64,000 nt of DNA, taken from positions 1,364,001 through 1,428,000 of the forward strand of contig NZ_JNLL01000001.1 in NCBI RefSeq assembly GCF_000703085.1, read 5' to 3'. This stretch comes from Persephonella sp. KM09-Lau-8. Lineage in GTDB: Bacteria > Aquificota > Aquificia > Aquificales > Hydrogenothermaceae. Shown in pieces: positions 29,257 to 38,114 of the stretch. Positions within the stretch are counted from its first letter, which is position 1; every line of letters starts with the position of its first letter. Under the pieces are notes generated by a model. The model was not told the DNA's origin. It made no database searches and saw only the letters and a program-made list of their open reading frames with translations. Both the position numbers and the translations under genes were made by a program.

Positions 29257-29955
29257 ATGGAAAATCTGTATAAAATTCCTGAGCATGTTGCCATTATAAT
29301 GGACGGAAATGGGAGATGGGCAAAAAGAAGGGGATTACCACGGGTTTTTGGACACAGGGAAGGTGCTAAACGGGTTGAAGAAGTTATAGAATTTGCCAGA
29401 GATGTTGGAATAAAATGGCTAACAGTCTTTGCATTTTCTACAGAAAACTGGGGCAGGCCTAAAGAGGAAGTAGAGGCGATAATGTCCCTGCTTGTTGAGT
29501 ATATAAATAAAAAAGTTCCAGAACTAATAAAAAGGGATATAAGACTTCGCTTTATGGGGAGAATTCATGAACTTCCAGAGATGATTAGAAAATCCGTTGA
29601 GGAAGGGGAAGAAGCCACAAAAGAATGTAACTCAATGAATTTTGTTGTTGCCCTGAATTACAGCGGGAAAGCAGAAATAATTGATGCAGTAAACAAGGCG
29701 ATTAAGAGCGGAAAGCAAAATATAACAGAAGAGGATTTCAGGCAGTTTTTATATATCCCTGAAATGCCAGAACCGGATTTATTAATCAGAACAAGTGGAG
29801 AAGAAAGAATATCCAATTTTATGCTATGGCAGACTGCATATACAGAGTTTTACTTTACAGAAACACTCTGGCCTGATTTTAATAGTGAAGAATTCCTAAA
29901 AGCACTTTACGAGTATCAAAGCAGAGAGAGAAGATTTGGAAAGGTTCTGACTTAA
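29257..29955 (+). CDS. uppS: Isoprenyl (undecaprenyl) diphosphate synthase
   Basis: A 232-residue cis-prenyltransferase. HVAIIMDGNGRWAKRRGLPR contains the catalytic Asp and substrate motif. TVFAFSTENWGRP, ALNYSGKAEIIDA, DLLIRTSGEERISNFMLWQT and the C-terminal EFYFTETLWPDF are all present. It makes the C55 lipid carrier for cell-wall and polysaccharide synthesis. It shares one base with the start of cdsA, the usual bacterial order. Confidence 0.97.
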   Translation: MENLYKIPEHVAIIMDGNGRWAKRRGLPRVFGHREGAKRVEEVIEFARDVGIKWLTVFAFSTENWGRPKEEVEAIMSLLVEYINKKVPELIKRDIRLRFMGRIHELPEMIRKSVEEGEEATKECNSMNFVVALNYSGKAEIIDAVNKAIKSGKQNITEEDFRQFLYIPEMPEPDLLIRTSGEERISNFMLWQTAYTEFYFTETLWPDFNSEEFLKALYEYQSRERRFGKVLT

Positions 29956-30722
29956 TGGGTGATTTAACTGTAAGAACCATATCCGGTATAGTTCTGGCTG
30001 CAATTGCAATTGCAGCCGTTTTATATCTGCCTGTCTGGGCTTTTAAGATAGCTATTTCTGTGATTGCCTTAATTGGCACATGGGAGGTTTTTCATCTTTT
30101 ATCAAAGAAATATTCTGAATTAAATCCTGTTGAAGCTGCTGTTGTTGGATTTTTATCATCAATTACTTTACTTTTTGTTTCTGTTTATCTGTCCTTATTT
30201 ATCATTTTTCTTTATGGGTTTTATGTGGCAAATAAGGTCTATAAGCTGGAAACCCTTGGAGCTTCTATAACAGGTCTTATATATGCTGTTTTTTTTATCT
30301 CTTCCATAGCAATGCTCCATCAAGAAAACAGATATTTGATATTTGTTTTATTTGCAACGGTGTGGGCTGGAGATACAATGGCCTATTTTGTGGGAAAAGC
30401 TATTGGAAAACATAAACTTGCCCCAAGACTTTCTCCTAAAAAGACATGGGAAGGGGCTATAGGTAGCTTTATAGGCTCGGTTGTTGCCGGTGGATTGGTA
30501 GCCTACTTTTTTGGGTTAATAGGCTTTATTATTCCTGTTGTTCTGGCAGCTATTTTTATGCAGATAGGAGACCTGTTTGAAAGTTTTATAAAAAGACAGG
30601 TTGGGGAAAAGGATTCATCACATCTTATTCCCGGACATGGGGGGATTTTAGACAGAATAGATGCCCTTATATTTGCTTCTGTTATCTTTGTTTCTTATAT
30701 AGAAATTGTTAGAAATATTTAA
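29955..30722 (+). CDS. cdsA: Phosphatidate cytidylyltransferase
   Basis: A 255-residue multi-spanning enzyme forming CDP-diacylglycerol. It has about seven hydrophobic segments and the C-terminal family signature SxxKRxxxxKDxxxxxPGHGGxxDRxD, seen here as ESFIKRQVGEKDSSHLIPGH followed by GGILDRIDALIF. AGDTMAYFVGKAIGKHKLAP and LSPKKTWEGAIG are also conserved. Its product feeds the two CDP-alcohol phosphatidyltransferases in the window. The 3' end overlaps convergent mqnC by 14 bases. Confidence 0.95.
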   Translation: MGDLTVRTISGIVLAAIAIAAVLYLPVWAFKIAISVIALIGTWEVFHLLSKKYSELNPVEAAVVGFLSSITLLFVSVYLSLFIIFLYGFYVANKVYKLETLGASITGLIYAVFFISSIAMLHQENRYLIFVLFATVWAGDTMAYFVGKAIGKHKLAPRLSPKKTWEGAIGSFIGSVVAGGLVAYFFGLIGFIIPVVLAAIFMQIGDLFESFIKRQVGEKDSSHLIPGHGGILDRIDALIFASVIFVSYIEIVRNI

Positions 30723-31812
30723 CAATGTTGTAATAAGTGTCCCTCTGAGCAGGTCTGAAACCGGCTTTTTTTATTATATCCGCCATTTTTTCAGGTCTCG
30801 GTGCTGCAACCTTCCATCCAGTAGAGGCCACCACATTTTCTTCAATCATTGTGCTACCTAAATCATTTGCACCAAAGTGGAGTCCTACAGGTCCTACTTT
30901 CATTGTTTGTGTTACATGTGATGACTGGATGTTTTCAAAATTATCCAGATATATTCTTGAAACTGCCAGAACCTTTAGATAATAAACTGTAGTAGCTGTG
31001 TCTATATGGTCAAGCTGTGTTCCACCTTTCTGGAACGTCCAGGGTATAAATGCTGTGAAATAGCCTTTGTTATTTTTCAAAGATTCATCCTGTAGTTTTC
31101 TTATATGGCTTAAATGCTCAATTATATGCTCAGGTTTCTCTATATGTCCAAACATCATTGTTGCTGTGGTTTTCATTCCAAGTTCATGGGCTTCTCTGTG
31201 AACCTGAAGCCACTGTTTTGCAGATACTTTGCCGTATGATATCTGCTGTCTTATTTCATCAGAAAGTATTTCTGCACCGCCTCCGGGGAGACTATCAAGA
31301 CCAGCTTCATGTAAAATTTTTAAGACTTCTTTTGTGGTTATCTTTTCAAGTTTTGAGATATATAAAATCTCAGCTGCAGATAAGGAGTGAACCTGTATTT
31401 GCGGAAATCTTTCTTTAATTCTGCTGAACATTTCCACATAAAAATCCAATTTTAAATCTGGATTAAGTCCTCCCTGCATCAGTAGGGTCGTCCCGCCCCA
31501 ATCCACAAGCTCCTGTATCTTTGCAAAAATCTCATCTAAGTCCAGAGTATAGGCATCGGGAGCATTTCTCTTTGTCTGGAATGCACAGAATTTACATCCT
31601 GCAACACATACATTTGTATAGTTAACATTCCTATCAACAACAAATGTAACAATATCATCAGGATGTTTTTCTTTACGAATATAGTTTGCCAGTCTTCCCA
31701 GAGTGAGTAAATCTGCTTCTTTTAGCAGGAAAAGGGCATCTTCCTCAGAAACTCTTTCTTTATTTAAAACTTTTTCAAAAATTTCATCTATCCGATAAGA
31801 TATTGTAGCCAT
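30709..31812 (-). CDS. mqnC: Cyclic dehypoxanthinyl futalosine synthase
   Basis: A 367-residue radical-SAM enzyme of the futalosine pathway to menaquinone. The CxxxCxxC cluster motif is in VAGCKFCAFQTKR. TTLLMQGGLNP, the SLPGGGAEILSDEIR motif, TTATMMFGHIE and LHFGANDLGSTMIEENV are typical of MqnC, as opposed to MqnE or CofH. The start MATISY at 31812 has GGTGAGGTTTAAA before it. The presence of mqnC fits Aquificota, which use methionaquinone-type quinones made by this route. Confidence 0.93.
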   Translation of the reverse strand: MATISYRIDEIFEKVLNKERVSEEDALFLLKEADLLTLGRLANYIRKEKHPDDIVTFVVDRNVNYTNVCVAGCKFCAFQTKRNAPDAYTLDLDEIFAKIQELVDWGGTTLLMQGGLNPDLKLDFYVEMFSRIKERFPQIQVHSLSAAEILYISKLEKITTKEVLKILHEAGLDSLPGGGAEILSDEIRQQISYGKVSAKQWLQVHREAHELGMKTTATMMFGHIEKPEHIIEHLSHIRKLQDESLKNNKGYFTAFIPWTFQKGGTQLDHIDTATTVYYLKVLAVSRIYLDNFENIQSSHVTQTMKVGPVGLHFGANDLGSTMIEENVVASTGWKVAAPRPEKMADIIKKAGFRPAQRDTYYNIVKYF

Positions 31813-31916
31813 TTTAAACCTCACCTTTGTTTTGAGGATGTTAAATAATTATATAATTTAATTTTTGTAAAACAATTTTTTATAATTATAGAATTAAAGG
31901 GAGGTTTCTGTAGTTT

Positions 31917-32216
31917 ATGGATCCACTTGATATCTATGGGGATAAAAAGCATCTGAAAAAGGCCTTCAGTGGCTTTATAGAAGAAAAGAAAAAGGATCTT
32001 AAAGAGTATGTAAAAAAGATACTTCCTCCACCTGCAAGCAAAATGGTGGATACTCCGGAAGGTAGCTACACTTTAATAGCAATTGCAATAATGATATTCA
32101 TTTTATTTCTCAAATTTGCAGGGATGACTTTAAGGTTTTTTTCCAGGTTAATATTTGTTCTGGCTTTAATAGCAGCGATATACTTTGGATATTTATACTT
32201 TACTACTTATCATTAA
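31917..32216 (+). CDS. Small membrane protein, hypothetical
   Basis: A 99-residue protein with an amphipathic, charged N-terminal half (DKKHLKKAFSGFIEEKKKDL) and two adjacent hydrophobic segments near residues 52-92 (YTLIAIAIMIFILFLKF and LIFVLALIAAIYFGYLYF). Family not recognised. A strong GGGAGG site supports translation. It is flanked by divergent mqnC and convergent comEC, whose ends overlap it by 14 bases. Confidence 0.7.
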   Translation: MDPLDIYGDKKHLKKAFSGFIEEKKKDLKEYVKKILPPPASKMVDTPEGSYTLIAIAIMIFILFLKFAGMTLRFFSRLIFVLALIAAIYFGYLYFTTYH

Positions 32217-33879
32217 ACTGAATTTTGACCGAATAATTCTCATTTTTCAGCTTTATTAATTTGCCATTTATCTCTATTATATTTTTAAGCACTTTTATAT
32301 CTGTGGTAGTTTCAGCAAATTTTAAAAATCTGTAGGAATATACCTTTTTGCAACCATTTTTATTGGCAACAGAAAGAATGGCTCTGGATTTTTTGCTTAC
32401 GAAACATTCACCATAAGGAGAAACAACTATCCAGTCAGGCTTTTTTAGTTTTTTAAAAACAAAAATTCTGTAGGAGTTTTCTTTTATATAGCTTAGGTCT
32501 ACGAATATGAAAAACGAAAAAACCAATAATAAGGCTTTAATAAAAGCTGGAATTTTCACAAATCTTATTCCTGCTATAAAAATGAGAAAAATAATTACCA
32601 TCCACAGAGATGGAGCAAAACCATTTTGTGCAAGTCCCAGTTCCGCAAAGAAATCATTAGTCTTTAGAAATAAATACCCAATTAAATCCATTATTTTTAC
32701 AAGGGGAGCAATGCTAAAAAAAGTAAAAAGGTTTATGATTGAGAAAAATAAGTATGGAAACAAAATCAGTATCAGCACAGGTGTTGCCAGAATTGTTGCA
32801 ATAGAAAATTGACCGAAATGATACATAACCATGGGGGCAGTAAAAATCGTAGCAATAATAGAAAGCATAATGGACTGATAAATCCATGTGATATATCTGT
32901 TTTTAAAATTTTTAAGTATCAACTCCAGATAAAGGATAATTCCTAAAACAGCAATAAAAGAAAGCTGAAAACCCGGCTGGTATATGGCATCTGGGGAGAA
33001 TATCAGAACCAGAAAGCCAACAAAAAATAAGATATTAATTGGTTCCACCTTAAGATATTTAACCTTAGATATCAGATAAAGCACACCCATAATTGATGCT
33101 CTGATTACTGGAATATGAAGACCTGTAAAAAACGGATATACTGAGAGCAAACCAATTCCTATACCATAGGATAATCGCCGATTAAATGAAAATAAAAAAA
33201 GTATTAGAGACAAAATAATCCCAATATGCATTCCTGAGATGGCAAGTAAATGAGACGTCCCTGCATTTATAAATCTGCTTTTTTCTTTGTAACTTAGATA
33301 TCCCTTTTCTCCAAATATCAGAGCAAGTCCCAGATTATAAGTTCTGTTATTCAAGGAAGATAAGCTGTATCTATCTATTAGAAAATTTTTTAGTTTTGCA
33401 AAAAGATAAAAGTTGTTATTTCTAACTTGAATAAAATCTTTATAGGCAATGGCTTTGATTTTGTTATTCTCAATCAGAACTTTACCAAAAAAGCTAATCT
33501 GTGAAAAAAGAAAAATCTGCCTGTTTTCTTCCCTTAGATAGACAGTGATTTTTTTATTTTTTAGAAATTCTTTATCACTGTTAAAGATAAAACACGGAAA
33601 AACACTGAATTTATCAGACACATAAGGAATTGATGAAACTTTACACTGGATAAACACAGGTTTTAGATATTTATCCTGCAGTTTAACAGGTTTGCTCAAC
33701 GAAATACCCAACAAAAATATTGAAATAAAAGTAATAATCTGTCCAATTCTCAGGCTTACAAAAATAGATAAAATTAGCAAAGCAACAGGTGTGTAAAAAG
33801 GAATATAGACAGGACTAAAGGGAGAAAAGATAATACCTGCAGCTAAAAACCAAAAAGCAAAAATAAAAAAATAATACAT
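32203..33879 (-). CDS. ComEC/Rec2-family membrane protein, lacking the beta-lactamase domain
   Basis: A 558-residue integral membrane protein. The N-terminal DUF4131/OB region has VFIQCKVSSIP. The Competence domain core TSHLLAISGMHIGIILSLIL is followed by many TM helices to about residue 470. A short C-terminal soluble tail (about 90 residues) replaces the usual metallo-beta-lactamase domain of ComEC. It would form the DNA channel for natural transformation. The C-terminal Zn motif HxHxDH is absent. Its start is downstream of the OmpA gene, separated by a hairpin. Confidence 0.85.
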   Translation of the reverse strand: MYYFFIFAFWFLAAGIIFSPFSPVYIPFYTPVALLILSIFVSLRIGQIITFISIFLLGISLSKPVKLQDKYLKPVFIQCKVSSIPYVSDKFSVFPCFIFNSDKEFLKNKKITVYLREENRQIFLFSQISFFGKVLIENNKIKAIAYKDFIQVRNNNFYLFAKLKNFLIDRYSLSSLNNRTYNLGLALIFGEKGYLSYKEKSRFINAGTSHLLAISGMHIGIILSLILFLFSFNRRLSYGIGIGLLSVYPFFTGLHIPVIRASIMGVLYLISKVKYLKVEPINILFFVGFLVLIFSPDAIYQPGFQLSFIAVLGIILYLELILKNFKNRYITWIYQSIMLSIIATIFTAPMVMYHFGQFSIATILATPVLILILFPYLFFSIINLFTFFSIAPLVKIMDLIGYLFLKTNDFFAELGLAQNGFAPSLWMVIIFLIFIAGIRFVKIPAFIKALLLVFSFFIFVDLSYIKENSYRIFVFKKLKKPDWIVVSPYGECFVSKKSRAILSVANKNGCKKVYSYRFLKFAETTTDIKVLKNIIEINGKLIKLKNENYSVKIQFNDK

Positions 33880-33883
33880 AGAA

Positions 33884-33905
33884 GAAAAGGGGACAGACAG
33901 TCCCC
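33884..33905 (-). terminator. Terminator after the OmpA-like gene
   Basis: On the minus strand GGGGAC - 5-base loop - GTCCCC is followed by TTTTCTTC. It lies between the stop of the OmpA-like gene (33914) and the start of comEC (33879), so comEC may depend on readthrough or its own promoter. Confidence 0.65.
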
Positions 33906-33913
33906 TAAATAGA

Positions 33914-34915
33914 TTATTTTATGATTTTAACAATTACCCTTCTATTTTTAGCTCTTCCTTCAGGTGTATTATTTGGAGCTATAGGCATAGCTTCTCCGTA
34001 TCCTTTTGCAATTATTCTGTCAGGGGAAATACCATATTTCTTAACGAGAATTTCCTTAACAGCTTCTGCTCTTCTCTGGGAAAGTCTGAGGTTGTATTTA
34101 GCTGAACCTGTACTGTCTGTGTGCCCTTGAATCTCAATTTTTACATCTGGATGTTCTTTTAGATACTCTGCAACCTTTTCAATTTCTGGATAATAAACCG
34201 GTTTTACTATAGCTTTGTCTGTGTCAAAGTATATTTCCAGCCTTACTTCCATCATACAACCGTTTGCATCTACTTTAGCACCTGCTGGTGTGTTTGGACA
34301 TTTGTCCATGTAATCGGCAACACCATCATGGTCACTATCAAGTGGACATCCTGAAGCATCAACTTTAACACCGGCTGGTGTATCTGGGCATTTATCCTGT
34401 GCATCAATAACACCATCACCATCACTATCTAATGGGCAACCATTAGCGTCAACTTTTACTCCTGCAGGAGTATCAGGACATTTGTCTTTGTAATCAGCAA
34501 CACCATCATGGTCACTGTCTAAAGCACATCCGTTTGCATCAACTTTGACACCTGCAGGTGTATTTGGACATTTATCCAGTGCATCTGGAACACCGTCTTT
34601 ATCGCTGTCAGGAGCACATCCGTTTGCATCAACTTTCAGACCCTTAGGTGTATGGGGACATTTATCTCTGTAATCTGGAACCCCATCTTTATCACTGTCC
34701 TTTGGACATCCATAAGCATCAACAGGTGTTCCTTCAGGTGTTCCTGGACAGAGGTCTCCATAATCATCAACACCGTCTTTGTCTAAATCGCCATCACAGC
34801 AGTTCATAAGAGCAACTTTTTCATAATGAGAAATCTCCTGAGCACTGGCACTATTTCCCAGGAAAAGTAAACTTCCCCCCAGCAAAATAGCACCTACTAA
34901 CTTCCTTTTTTTCAT
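33914..34915 (-). CDS. OmpA-family protein with six thrombospondin type 3 repeats
   Basis: 333 residues. A signal peptide ends at NSASA (about 25). Six 30-residue repeats (about 42-221) of pattern DSDxDGVxDxxDKCPxTPxG then VDANGC bind calcium in TSP3 families. A C-terminal OmpA domain (about 225-333) has IYFDTDKAIVKP, IQGHTDSTGSAKYNLRLSQR and GYGEAMPIAPNNTPEGRAKN for peptidoglycan binding. It probably links the outer membrane or a surface structure to the cell wall. No N-terminal beta-barrel is present. It is divergent from the next gene across 172 bases. Confidence 0.93.
   Translation of the reverse strand: MKKRKLVGAILLGGSLLFLGNSASAQEISHYEKVALMNCCDGDLDKDGVDDYGDLCPGTPEGTPVDAYGCPKDSDKDGVPDYRDKCPHTPKGLKVDANGCAPDSDKDGVPDALDKCPNTPAGVKVDANGCALDSDHDGVADYKDKCPDTPAGVKVDANGCPLDSDGDGVIDAQDKCPDTPAGVKVDASGCPLDSDHDGVADYMDKCPNTPAGAKVDANGCMMEVRLEIYFDTDKAIVKPVYYPEIEKVAEYLKEHPDVKIEIQGHTDSTGSAKYNLRLSQRRAEAVKEILVKKYGISPDRIIAKGYGEAMPIAPNNTPEGRAKNRRVIVKIIK
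34253..34792 (-). repeat. Six tandem 90-bp units encoding TSP3 calcium-binding repeats
   Basis: Six in-frame units of 30 codons follow each other inside the OmpA-family gene. The central units are nearly identical (CPDTPAGVKVDANGCP), so the repeat number could vary by recombination. Confidence 0.85.
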
Positions 34916-35087
34916 TTTGACTTACCCCCAATTGATAATTTATTTATTACTAATTTTTTATTAACAACTTTGAGCAATAATTTTAAAACTAAAATCTGAA
35001 AATAACAATGACAATCTATTTTTTTCTTGATATAGTTGTGCGTTTTCAGTATAAATAAGCTTATACAAAAGTTTTAAGAGGTGGACT

Positions 35088-35321
35088 ATGAAGAAGATAT
35101 TAGCTGGAATTTTACTGATAGCTTTACCGGTAATGGCTGGGGAAAAAACAGTAAAACTAAGTTCCATAAAAGACAAGAAAATGATCAAATGCCTTGCAGA
35201 ATATGTCAAAACCCACAAAACCCATATAAGAATGGTTATTAAAAATGGTAAGCAGGAACTTTATATTCCAGAAAGTTATGTGAAATACTGTGAAAAAACT
35301 TTGTTGAAACAGAAAAAATAA
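35088..35321 (+). CDS. Small secreted protein, hypothetical
   Basis: 77 residues beginning with a signal peptide (MKKILAGILLIALPVMAGEK). The mature ~60 residues are very basic and have two cysteines (MIKCLAEYVKT and VKYCEKTLL) that could form a disulfide. AGAGGTGGACT precedes the ATG. Family not recognised. It lies between the OmpA gene and a DUF2905 gene. Confidence 0.68.
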   Translation: MKKILAGILLIALPVMAGEKTVKLSSIKDKKMIKCLAEYVKTHKTHIRMVIKNGKQELYIPESYVKYCEKTLLKQKK

Positions 35322-35365
35322 AGTATATTTTGTTAATTCACTATAAAAACAAGCATAAGGAAAAA

Positions 35366-35590
35366 ATGGAAGGTATAGGAAAGACACTTATTATCATAGG
35401 GCTTTTTATAGTTGTTTTAGGCCTAATCATTATGTTTTTTGAAAAACTGCCCTTTGGACTTGGGAAACTACCAGGGGATATCTATATAAAACGGGATAAT
35501 TTTGTGTTTTACTTCCCGATTACCACATCAATTTTAATCAGCGTTGTTTTATCCCTAATATTCATACTACTATCAAAGATATCACGATGA
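35366..35590 (+). CDS. DUF2905-family small membrane protein
   Basis: 74 residues with two TM helices (GKTLIIIGLFIVVLGLIIMF and TTSILISVVLSLIFILL) and the family motif FGLGKLPGDIYIKRDNFVFY between them. Function unknown. The ATG at 35366 follows AAGGAAAAA. A TTG start at 35330 would add 12 residues without a good site. Its stop overlaps queA by 4 bases. Confidence 0.85.
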   Translation: MEGIGKTLIIIGLFIVVLGLIIMFFEKLPFGLGKLPGDIYIKRDNFVFYFPITTSILISVVLSLIFILLSKISR

Positions 35591-36600
35591 TAAAACTATC
35601 AGAATTTGATTACCATCTTCCTGAAGAGCTTATAGCAAAGTATCCTGTAGAGCCGAGGGATAGCTGCAGGCTTATGGTTCTGGACAGGAGAAACCAGAAA
35701 ATAGAACATCGGATATTCAGGGATATTGTAGATTATCTAAAAGAGGGGGATTTACTGGTTCTAAATGATACAAAGGTTATACCTGCAAGGCTTATAGGCA
35801 GAAAAACCACAGGGGCAAAAATAGAGGTTTTGCTTTTAAGACCCTACACAGATAATGAGTGGGAAGTTTTAATCAAAAATATCAAAAGATTAAAGCCGGG
35901 ACAGGAAGTTATATTTGGGGAGGATTTTAAAGCTGTTCTACTGGAAAAATATCAGGAAGGAAAAGCCAGAGTAAAGCTGATCGGGGATAATATAAAAGAG
36001 CTTATCAACAAATACGGCCATATACCTCTGCCTCCTTATATAGAAAGGGAGGACGAGGACAGAGATAAAGAAGCCTATCAAACAGTTTTTGCCAGAAAGG
36101 AAGGGGCTGTGGCATCTCCAACAGCTGGACTACATTTTACACAGGAGCTTTTGAAAAAACTTGAAGAAAAAGGAATAAAGAAAGCCTTTTGCACTCTTCA
36201 TGTAGGGCTGGGAACATTCAGACCTATACAGACAGAAGATATAACAAAACATAAGATGCATGAGGAGTATTACCAGATTCCAGATGAAACATTACAGGCC
36301 ATAAGGAAAACAAAAGAAAAAGGCAAAAAAGTTATAGCTGTCGGAACAACAGTTGTTAGAACTCTGGAAACTTATGCCCAAACAGGAAAAAAAGAGGGTT
36401 TCAGTGATATATTCATATATCCTCCATATCAATTTAAAATGGTTGATGCTTTAATAACCAACTTTCATCTTCCTAAATCCACATTAATACTTCTTGTGTC
36501 TGCCTTTGCAGGCAAAGATTTTATTTTTAAAGCTTACAATGAAGCAATCCAGCAAAAATACCGCTTTTTCTCATATGGAGACGCAATGCTAATACTCTGA
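35587..36600 (+). CDS. queA: S-adenosylmethionine:tRNA ribosyltransferase-isomerase
   Basis: A 337-residue enzyme that makes epoxyqueuosine in tRNA wobble position 34. Motifs: FDYHLPEELIAKYPVEPRD, LLVLNDTKVIPARLIG, the PTAGLHFTQELLKKLEEKG region, LHVGLGTFRPI and NFHLPKSTLILLVSAFAG. tgt of the same pathway is at 55959. Its stop abuts the stop of the convergent membrane gene at 36601. Confidence 0.96.
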   Translation: MIKLSEFDYHLPEELIAKYPVEPRDSCRLMVLDRRNQKIEHRIFRDIVDYLKEGDLLVLNDTKVIPARLIGRKTTGAKIEVLLLRPYTDNEWEVLIKNIKRLKPGQEVIFGEDFKAVLLEKYQEGKARVKLIGDNIKELINKYGHIPLPPYIEREDEDRDKEAYQTVFARKEGAVASPTAGLHFTQELLKKLEEKGIKKAFCTLHVGLGTFRPIQTEDITKHKMHEEYYQIPDETLQAIRKTKEKGKKVIAVGTTVVRTLETYAQTGKKEGFSDIFIYPPYQFKMVDALITNFHLPKSTLILLVSAFAGKDFIFKAYNEAIQQKYRFFSYGDAMLIL

Positions 36601-36951
36601 TTATTCCTCTTCTTCTTTTCTATACTCAAAAATGATTTCTATTACCAGCATAATTATAGAAATTACATTTGCTACAGCAGCACCTATTGCAAGACCAATA
36701 GCCAGTGGAACATGAGTTCCTGTGAAGTAAAGAATAGTTGCAGGTATAAGATGTAGATCCGCAACTAACGCAGTCGCCAGTAGCTCTGCTGCAAGTATTT
36801 TTTTAGCTCCAAATTTAAGAACCGTTGCCAGCAGGTTAACACCTATCGCAATTATTAGCTGATAAGGATCATGACTGAATATAAAACCCACATTACTGGT
36901 AAGAGCAAGGAATATAAAAAAGTCTGACCATACTTTTCCCCAGTTAATCAT
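36601..36951 (-). CDS. Small membrane protein (DUF6394-like)
   Basis: 116 residues with about three to four hydrophobic helices (FFIFLALTSNVGFIF, LIIAIGVNLLATVLKF, LAIGLAIGAAVANVISIIML) and an acidic C-terminus. The INWGKVWSDFFIFLALTSNV start resembles a small family found beside potassium channel/TrkA genes in epsilonproteobacteria and Aquificota, which I recall as DUF6394. It overlaps the channel gene by 8 bases and may be an accessory subunit. Confidence 0.65.
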   Translation of the reverse strand: MINWGKVWSDFFIFLALTSNVGFIFSHDPYQLIIAIGVNLLATVLKFGAKKILAAELLATALVADLHLIPATILYFTGTHVPLAIGLAIGAAVANVISIIMLVIEIIFEYRKEEEE

Positions 36952-38113
36952 TTGCCTTTACCTCTTCTTTTTCTTCCTGTTTTATATGTTCCTCAAAGAA
37001 AACCTCAGCTCTTTTGAGGGCTTTTGGATGTCCCAAAACTATTAGAGAATCTCCTTCTTTTATTTCTGTATCGCCGGAAGGGGCTATCTTCATTTTTCCG
37101 TCTTCTCTAATAATTGCCACTATTGTTGCCCCTGTTTCCTGTCTCATATGAATATCTTTGAGTTTTTTGCCTATCAGGTCAGAGTTTGGTTCAACCCTTA
37201 TTTCCATAATATCAATATCCGTTCTTTCTCCATAGGCAATCTTTTCAAGGAAACCAGAAAGCACAGGAGAAGGTGGATGGAGAACAAAAGAGGTTAACCT
37301 TCTTCCTACAGCCACATCTGGAACTATAACCTCATTGGCACCAAGAAGTTTCATCTTTTCTGCAGCTCCTTCGGTTGTCGCTGTTGCAAATACATAAAAA
37401 TTATCTTTGTCCGGTCTAATCAGCCTTGCTGTAACTATAACTGATATATCCTGTGTGTTTTCCTCAAATGCTGTTACCAATCCCTTTGCCTTTTCTATAC
37501 CAACTCCAAGAAGGACTGACCTTTTATGTGGCTCATCAATAACGTAAAATTCCACACCAAAATCAATTATCTCCTGCTCTTTCGCAGGGTCAGGCTCAAT
37601 CAGGACAAACTTGATTTTTCTTTTTTTCAGATTTTTCATTACTTCTCTGGTAATGCCATTAAAACGACAGATTATATAGTGGTCTTTTAGTTGCTCCATC
37701 CTTCTATACATCCTCCAGTATCTAAAGATTTCATTTATATTGCTGGATAAAAATACATTAACGGTCATAACAAGACCATACATATAAACAAGGGGTATTG
37801 TTATTATGATAAAGACAGTTGCAAAAAATCTATTTATCATAAGATGCTCAGGGTCAACATCATACCCTTCTGTATAGCCAACAGTGGAGAATGTGATTAC
37901 TGTATGGAAAAAGTAATTAAGAACACTTCTTCCATCACTTTTGTTGTTTATAATCATGAGCATTAATACGCCCAGTGTGGTAAAGAAAATAACAGTCATT
38001 AAAGGATATCTTAGCTGGAAAAGGATGTTGTAGAACTTTTCCTCATATATAGCTCTGTAATTTTTAGGTTTTACATTACCGTATGGTTTTTGTTTTTTCT
38101 TTTTTTTAGCCAT
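36944..38113 (-). CDS. Two-TM potassium channel with RCK (TrkA-N/TrkA-C) domains
   Basis: 389 residues. TM1 is at about 35-57. A pore helix and filter HTVITFSTVGYTEGY come next, then TM2 at about 90-115, a TrkA-N domain (HYIICRFNGITREVMKNLKK, about 145-260) and a C-terminal TrkA-C domain (ATIVAIIREDGKMKIAPSGD). It is MthK/Kch-like. The filter reads TVGYTEG instead of TVGYGD, and the RCK nucleotide loop is RFNGITREV rather than GxGxxG, so ion or ligand preference may differ. Two bases separate it from ribE. Confidence 0.9.
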   Translation of the reverse strand: MAKKKKKQKPYGNVKPKNYRAIYEEKFYNILFQLRYPLMTVIFFTTLGVLMLMIINNKSDGRSVLNYFFHTVITFSTVGYTEGYDVDPEHLMINRFFATVFIIITIPLVYMYGLVMTVNVFLSSNINEIFRYWRMYRRMEQLKDHYIICRFNGITREVMKNLKKRKIKFVLIEPDPAKEQEIIDFGVEFYVIDEPHKRSVLLGVGIEKAKGLVTAFEENTQDISVIVTARLIRPDKDNFYVFATATTEGAAEKMKLLGANEVIVPDVAVGRRLTSFVLHPPSPVLSGFLEKIAYGERTDIDIMEIRVEPNSDLIGKKLKDIHMRQETGATIVAIIREDGKMKIAPSGDTEIKEGDSLIVLGHPKALKRAEVFFEEHIKQEEKEEVKAND

Positions 38114-38114
38114 T

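Noticed and set aside
34253-34792. Tandem 90-bp units as a CRISPR-like or satellite array
   Set aside because: They are in frame inside an OmpA gene and encode regular TSP3 repeats with no unique spacers.
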